DNA of 64,000 nucleotides, taken from contig JAKSIE010000004.1 in assembly GCA_024398995.1 (NCBI GenBank), positions 1 to 64,000 of the forward strand, written 5' to 3'. Position numbers and translations under genes: made by a program. Positions within the stretch are counted from its first letter, which is position 1. Each line of letters begins with the position of its first letter. Shown here piece by piece: positions 59,897-64,000 of this stretch. The notes under the pieces are model-generated. The model was not told where the DNA came from. It searched no databases and was given only the letters and a program-made list of their open reading frames with translations. This stretch comes from Fibrobacter sp. GTDB taxonomy: Bacteria > Fibrobacterota > Fibrobacteria > Fibrobacterales > Fibrobacteraceae.

Positions 59897-61663
59897 ATGA
59901 GCTTAAATAAGTTTTTTAACACATTGTCAATGGCTTCAATAGCACTAGGCACCCTGGTCCTCGTTGGCTGCAACGAAGATAAAAAGGTTGTTGCCGAAAA
60001 CGAAGCTCCGGAGTATCCCCGTAACGAAACCCTGTATATCGGCGGTTTCGACTGGGCACCCCCGTCCAGTTTCAATCCTCTGGACTACGACCCCAACTTC
60101 CCCATTGACGGCAACGTTCGCCTGAGCTACGAAGCGCTTTATGCTTACAATCAGCATTCTGGCGAACTGGAACCCATGCTCGGAGACAGCTACATTGTTA
60201 CCGACTCCAACATCACCGTGCACCTGGACCCCAGGGCTAAGTGGAACAATGGTACTCCGGTCACCGTCGACGACGTCGTCTACACCTTCCATATTGACTC
60301 TCTGCTCCCGACTTCCCGCCATGGAAACTGGAAGTTCCTGAGCTCTGTCACTTCCGACGCAAACAACAACATCTACTTCAACTTTGGCAAGATCAAGAAT
60401 CCGCTCATCATCTTGAACGCCATTGCTGAAACATCCATCCTGCCCAAGGCCGTATTCGAGCCCCTGGTCCAGTCTGCCAAGTCCGGAAAGAGCTACAGCA
60501 TGGATAAGATTACGGAATTCAAGAACGACTCTCTTCCGGTCGTCTCCGGTCCGTATAATCTCAAAACGTTCTCTCCCGACCAGATCGTTCTGGAACGTAA
60601 TGACAACTACTGGGGTAATGTCAAGTACAACGGTCAAAAGCCCGCACCTAAATACATCATCCATTCCCTCTACACTGGCAACAACCATTTCAACAGTGCT
60701 ATGACCAAGGGCAACCTGGATATGTCCTCCGTGTTCCTGCCCCGCATTTGGGACAAGGCAAAGGACAGCATCCGAGCCTGGAGCCGTAACGAACCGTACC
60801 ATCAGCCCGGTTCCATCACCACGCTCTTCATCCAGCACAAGAAGGAACCGTTCAACGACGTGGCTATGCGTCGCGCGATGGCTCATTCCATCAACTTTGA
60901 AAAGATCAAGTCTCGTGCAGTTTCTAACTACACTACCGCAATTCAGCCTGGTTTCATCTTGCCGTTCGGCACTGAATCCAAGTACTTCGTCAAGGAAGAC
61001 GCCGACGCCTACGGTTACAGCTATGACTCCGAAAAGGCAAAGGCTATCCTTACCGAAGCAGGTTACAGCTGGAACGCAGAAGGCAAGCTCCTCGACAAGA
61101 AGGGCCAGCCGGTTCGTTCACTTACCATCGAATGCCCGCAGGGTTGGACCGACTGGGAAGACGCCATCAAGGTTGTGATCGAATCCTTCAAGGAAATCGG
61201 TATTACTGCTGAAGAAAAGTTCGTAGACTACGGTATCTGGGACAAGGACCTCCGCCACGGAACCTTCGACCTCGCTATGAAGACACAGACCGCAGAACTT
61301 TCCGCAGCTACACCCTGGAACCGTTTTGAAGCAGTCATGAGCAGTGACTCCTACAAGCCTGTTGGCGAAGATGCCTTCTCTAACCAGGGTCGTTACCAGA
61401 ACGTAGAAGCAGACAAGCTGATTCTTCAAATTCCTAGCATTACCGATGAAAAGGAACTTGCAGAGGCTTATCGTCAGCTGAACAGGATCTTTATGGAGAC
61501 CATTCCTGTACTGCCGGTCATGTACCGTCCGACTCAGTACTACCAGTTCTCCACGAAGCACTGGACAAACTACCCCACCGAAGAAAATCCCTACGCACCT
61601 CCTCAGATTCTTATCGTGGCAGCAGGCGTTAAGGCACTCTGGGGAATTAAGCCCGCGAAATAA
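59897..61663 (+). CDS. Peptide-type ABC transporter substrate-binding lipoprotein
   Basis: A 588-residue lipoprotein (lipobox LVGC, about Cys25) of the SBP_bac_5 (OppA/DppA) family. Family features are DPNFPIDGNVRLSYEALYAY, the WNNGTPVTVDDVVYTFHID stretch (about 115), PYNLKTFSPDQIVLERNDNYW and VAMRRAMAHSINFEKI. It delivers peptides or similar ligands to a permease; none is in the window, so it may use a distant transporter. GGAAG precedes the ATG. A terminator follows, so it is monocistronic. Confidence 0.93.
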   Translation: MSLNKFFNTLSMASIALGTLVLVGCNEDKKVVAENEAPEYPRNETLYIGGFDWAPPSSFNPLDYDPNFPIDGNVRLSYEALYAYNQHSGELEPMLGDSYIVTDSNITVHLDPRAKWNNGTPVTVDDVVYTFHIDSLLPTSRHGNWKFLSSVTSDANNNIYFNFGKIKNPLIILNAIAETSILPKAVFEPLVQSAKSGKSYSMDKITEFKNDSLPVVSGPYNLKTFSPDQIVLERNDNYWGNVKYNGQKPAPKYIIHSLYTGNNHFNSAMTKGNLDMSSVFLPRIWDKAKDSIRAWSRNEPYHQPGSITTLFIQHKKEPFNDVAMRRAMAHSINFEKIKSRAVSNYTTAIQPGFILPFGTESKYFVKEDADAYGYSYDSEKAKAILTEAGYSWNAEGKLLDKKGQPVRSLTIECPQGWTDWEDAIKVVIESFKEIGITAEEKFVDYGIWDKDLRHGTFDLAMKTQTAELSAATPWNRFEAVMSSDSYKPVGEDAFSNQGRYQNVEADKLILQIPSITDEKELAEAYRQLNRIFMETIPVLPVMYRPTQYYQFSTKHWTNYPTEENPYAPPQILIVAAGVKALWGIKPAK

Positions 61664-61687
61664 GCGAAGGACTTAATTTTAGTTTTT

Positions 61688-61719
61688 AAAAAACGCTCCT
61701 CTGGGGCGTTTTTTTTTGC
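61688..61719 (+). terminator. Terminator after the binding-protein gene
   Basis: Stem AAAACGC.CC / GG.GCGTTTT with a TCT loop and nine T residues. Confidence 0.88.
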
Positions 61720-61738
61720 TTTTTGAATGTAAAAAAAC

Positions 61739-61746
61739 TATCTTTC
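61739..61746 (+). promoter_or_regulatory. Promoter element TATCTTTC of pssA
   Basis: TATCTTTC 30 bases before the pssA ATG; the leader keeps a GGAGG ribosome-binding site. Confidence 0.4.
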
Positions 61747-61776
61747 TCCCAGCACTATTTTTAGTGGAGGTTTTGA

Positions 61777-62580
61777 ATGGGTAAGTCTCGTTTTATTTTG
61801 CCTAACGCATTCACTAGCATGAATTTTTTGCTGGGTGTTTTTGCAATTTGCTGGGTTACCGGCGCCTTCAGTTCTTTCACCAACGCCGACCCGATTCGCA
61901 TGGGTGCATACTTTATCGTTCTTTGCGCACTTCTCGACAAGTTGGATGGTTTTGCAGCACGTTTAGTTAACGCCAGTTCCGAATTCGGAGCTCAGTTCGA
62001 TAGCCTTGCCGACTTGATCGCATTCGGTGTCGCTCCGGCATTCACAGTGTTCTTCACCTACAAGACAATGTCCCCCGAATGGTTCCAGAACAACTTTGTC
62101 TTGATGATTGTTGCTTTTGCAATTTATGTTCTTTGTGCAGCAATGCGTCTCGCCAAGTACAATGCTTGCGACGCAGATTCCTACCACCACCATTTCTCCG
62201 GCCTGCCCTCCACCTTTGCAGGCGGCATCAACGCAGTTCTGGTAGTATACCTCAAGTCCAAGGGCATTTTTGTAGACCCGAACAGCGCAGTCATTTTCAT
62301 TCCCATTTTCGTACTGCTGGTCACCGGCATTATGATGGTCAGCCCGCTGTTCTTGCCCAAGCTCCAGCCCCGCAAGAGCCAGGCTCTCAACATTTTCCAG
62401 ATTGTCATGATTATCATTACCTACATCAGCGGTTTCACTTTCGTATCCGAAAAGATCCCGTTCGTTACCGAGTTCCTGCTGCTGCTCATGGCTTGCTACA
62501 TCGTTATCGGTTTCGGTTTGGGTATAGCAAACCGCAAGCAGATTATCGCCGAAGCCGAAGCAGAAGCCGCCAAGAAATAA
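61777..62580 (+). CDS. pssA: CDP-diacylglycerol-serine O-phosphatidyltransferase
   Basis: A 267-residue inner-membrane CDP-alcohol phosphatidyltransferase of the type II (Bacillus-like) serine synthases. The full catalytic motif D-G-x2-A-R-x8-G-x3-D-x3-D is present, from LDGFAARL to SLADLIAFG (about residues 52-75). About seven membrane segments follow the family plan. The product, phosphatidylserine, is the substrate of Psd encoded at 6358-7209. GGAGG lies eight bases before the ATG. A terminator follows. Confidence 0.95.
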   Translation: MGKSRFILPNAFTSMNFLLGVFAICWVTGAFSSFTNADPIRMGAYFIVLCALLDKLDGFAARLVNASSEFGAQFDSLADLIAFGVAPAFTVFFTYKTMSPEWFQNNFVLMIVAFAIYVLCAAMRLAKYNACDADSYHHHFSGLPSTFAGGINAVLVVYLKSKGIFVDPNSAVIFIPIFVLLVTGIMMVSPLFLPKLQPRKSQALNIFQIVMIIITYISGFTFVSEKIPFVTEFLLLLMACYIVIGFGLGIANRKQIIAEAEAEAAKK

Positions 62581-62598
62581 TTTTCAAAGGATTTATGA

Positions 62599-62632
62599 AA
62601 AGGCTCCCGGAAACGGGGGCCTTTCTTTTTTC
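62599..62632 (+). terminator. pssA terminator
   Basis: Stem AAAGGC.CCCG-GAAA-CGGGGGCCTTT with a T-run. Confidence 0.88.
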
Positions 62633-62671
62633 AGTTTTTTAGTCACAATAGCTCTGGGCTGCGGAACACTC

Positions 62672-63403
62672 CTAGATATTGCACAGAAGTTCCGCAAAAG
62701 CGGCTCCAAAGCGGTCAAAGAGGGCCTCCAAGGGCATTCTAGGCAGTTCCAGAGTAACGCACTCCAGAGGCGCCCCTACGAGTCTTTCTGCAGGGGCTAC
62801 TGCTGTTTGGCGCTCCTTGCACCAGGTTCCTAGGCTTCCGGGCGTAGGATAACCTATATCGGCCTGCCACGGCAAATTAAAGCGTTCACACAGGGCGTCC
62901 ACCAGTTCGGACCTTACAGGGGCATCTACGCAGGCAATAGGAGCATGCATAGACAGGATTGATTTAGGTTCCAGTTCCTGAATCAAGTTCAGGAGGGCTT
63001 GAGTTTCCGGCTCGCTACCGGCGACAGAACCGGGAGACAAAAGCGTATCCCTCGGGGCTTCCAGAACGGAACGGGAGGAAACCAGCTCTGGACTCCAATT
63101 TGATGTCGGAAAATTGCGATTAAGGTCCACCCCATTGGCATTGCCGCGGGTCCCTAAGGTCATGCCGTCGGGATTGGCGCAGAGAACGAAGGCAATATCC
63201 TTCAGGGGCGATGCAAACGCACGAAGGGCGCGGCTCAAAAGGAACGTTGTTTCCGGTTCTTCCCCATGAATTCCTGCCATCACCAAAATGCGGCAGGCTT
63301 CAGTGCAGGGAACGTAATGCAAAGGAGCACCAAGGACGGAGCGCCCGTAAACTTTCAAGGGCAAGCGAAAACGACCGCGAGTTTCTTCTACAAATTCCAT
63401 CAT
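62672..63403 (-). CDS. M14-family zinc carboxypeptidase, murein amidase MpaA-like
   Basis: A 243-residue cytosolic zinc peptidase. HxxE is in VMAGIHGEEPETT, the NANGVDLNRNFP stretch holds the substrate-binding Arg, SMHAP gives the third ligand, and the catalytic Glu is in VTLELPR. Length and motifs match murein peptide amidase A, which cleaves the gamma-D-Glu-diaminopimelate bond in recycled muropeptides. The start is at 63403 (ATGATG) with TTTAGGTTT upstream; a longer frame overlaps the preceding gene. An M15 peptidase gene ends four bases before it. Confidence 0.85.
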   Translation of the reverse strand: MMEFVEETRGRFRLPLKVYGRSVLGAPLHYVPCTEACRILVMAGIHGEEPETTFLLSRALRAFASPLKDIAFVLCANPDGMTLGTRGNANGVDLNRNFPTSNWSPELVSSRSVLEAPRDTLLSPGSVAGSEPETQALLNLIQELEPKSILSMHAPIACVDAPVRSELVDALCERFNLPWQADIGYPTPGSLGTWCKERQTAVAPAERLVGAPLECVTLELPRMPLEALFDRFGAAFAELLCNI

Positions 63404-63407
63404 AAAC

Positions 63408-64000
63408 CTAAATGAAATAGGGGTAGATGTAATCGTCGGCAAGACGGTCCAAGTTATCCAACAAGGCGGATTTGCAGGCGATATCCGTACGTTCGTAAAT
63501 CGAGCGAAGTTCTGCCAAGGAGAAATTTTCCAGGCGCTTTCTGGAAGTAGGCAGATGAGCGATATGCCACTTTTCCGGCTGGATTTTTCCGCGGCCGGGA
63601 ACAAACACGCGGCTAAAGCCGAAAGATTCCCCAGCATCCATCAGTTCCGTCAGTTTTTTGTGGAAAGGCGCGAACATCCCATCGCATTCCGCAGGAGTCA
63701 ACTGCACCTCGTAACCTTCGGGACAAGCATTACCATCAACCACATCCAAGTCCGAGCCCAGGTGGTGTCTGCTGGCTCCGGGAAGTGCAGACCAAGTCAA
63801 AATCGCATACATCAGTTGTTCTTCGTCTGCAGGGCGTTCCATAGGATTGCCAAGGGCATCCAAAAGTTTCAGTTCACCAGACGCCTTACGGTTCCAAATA
63901 CTAAGCTGGCGTTCAAAAGGCCTATAGGCGGACTCCAAGCGAAGAGCGAAGCCCTCCCCAGCCAAGCGGTCTTTTAATTTGTTGAAAAAAGGAAGAACTT
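63408..64000 (-). CDS. M15-family D-Ala-D-Ala carboxypeptidase-like protein, 5' end outside the window
   Basis: The visible 197 residues run off the edge with the frame open to the last base. M15 (VanY/DdcA-like) motifs are present: LRLESAYRPFERQ, the zinc site SRHHLGSDLDVVD (S-x-H-x-x-G-x-D-x-D), and the final His in EKWHIAHLP. It cleaves D-Ala-D-Ala or L,D bonds in murein peptides. Four bases separate it from the MpaA-like gene, so they form a murein-peptide operon. Whether a signal peptide exists cannot be seen. An internal TTG near 63965 is not a likely start because the frame continues upstream. Confidence 0.85.
   Translation of the reverse strand, partial: VLPFFNKLKDRLAGEGFALRLESAYRPFERQLSIWNRKASGELKLLDALGNPMERPADEEQLMYAILTWSALPGASRHHLGSDLDVVDGNACPEGYEVQLTPAECDGMFAPFHKKLTELMDAGESFGFSRVFVPGRGKIQPEKWHIAHLPTSRKRLENFSLAELRSIYERTDIACKSALLDNLDRLADDYIYPYFI

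Overview
The window looks like chromosome from a Fibrobacter-type bacterium (phylum Fibrobacterota). Evidence: a TIGR02147-family regulator (a paralogous family I know mainly from Fibrobacter), outer-membrane lipoproteins with poly-serine linkers and PCMD-type domains, a CotH-like secreted protein with a sorting-type C-terminus, diderm functions (lpxH, lnt, many lipoproteins, beta-barrels) and a recurrent TAnnTTTG-like promoter element of the kind known from Bacteroidota. No phage, transposase, integrase or CRISPR array was seen. Species assignment is inference.

Layout. 1-4 kb: iron alcohol dehydrogenase (-), an inactive-looking RelA/SpoT-HD-like protein, serC flanked by two palindromic repeats, a candidate structured RNA and a small lipoprotein. 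4-10.6 kb (-): GerW-like protein, lipoprotein, endonuclease-III-like Fe-S protein, psd, lipoprotein, dtd, asparaginase, membrane-anchored HELTH peptidase. 10.6-16.2 kb: M50-like membrane protease, DUF4416, metzincin lipoprotein, comEC, outer-membrane protein. 16.3-24.3 kb: hisC and a probable histidinol-phosphatase (+), then clpB, tldD, hisF and thioredoxin (-). 24.3-31.6 kb (-): five tightly packed surface genes. 31.7-35 kb: RsmB-like methyltransferase, tRNA-Gln, and a TIGR02147 regulator overlapping a lipoprotein. 35-46 kb: serine-less hydrolase, AbrB-like repeat protein, lpxH, rsmI, lnt, a second serine-less hydrolase, a TPM/NTase-like/LemA operon, UreE-N-like and DUF3300 proteins. 46-50 kb: CotH protein and glnS. 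50-60 kb (+): RepA-like ATPase, TrmA-like protein, then LysM protein, histidine kinase, OmpR-type regulator and beta-propeller protein. 60-64 kb: peptide-binding lipoprotein, pssA, a murein amidase and an M15 peptidase cut by the edge.

Togetherness. psd and pssA make phosphatidylethanolamine; lnt matures the many lipoproteins; lpxH serves lipid A; the amidase/M15 pair handles murein peptides; hisC, hisN and hisF belong to histidine synthesis; glnS and tRNA-Gln lie 15 kb apart. The strongest unusual signals are (i) a recurring promoter-to-ATG spacing that predicts many leaderless mRNAs, (ii) several apparent pseudo-enzymes that keep a fold but lack catalytic residues, (iii) the TIGR02147/lipoprotein pair with phased GAACAC repeats upstream, (iv) a candidate 6S-like RNA after serC, (v) a near-consensus sigma-54 site before clpB, and (vi) the five-gene low-complexity surface operon.
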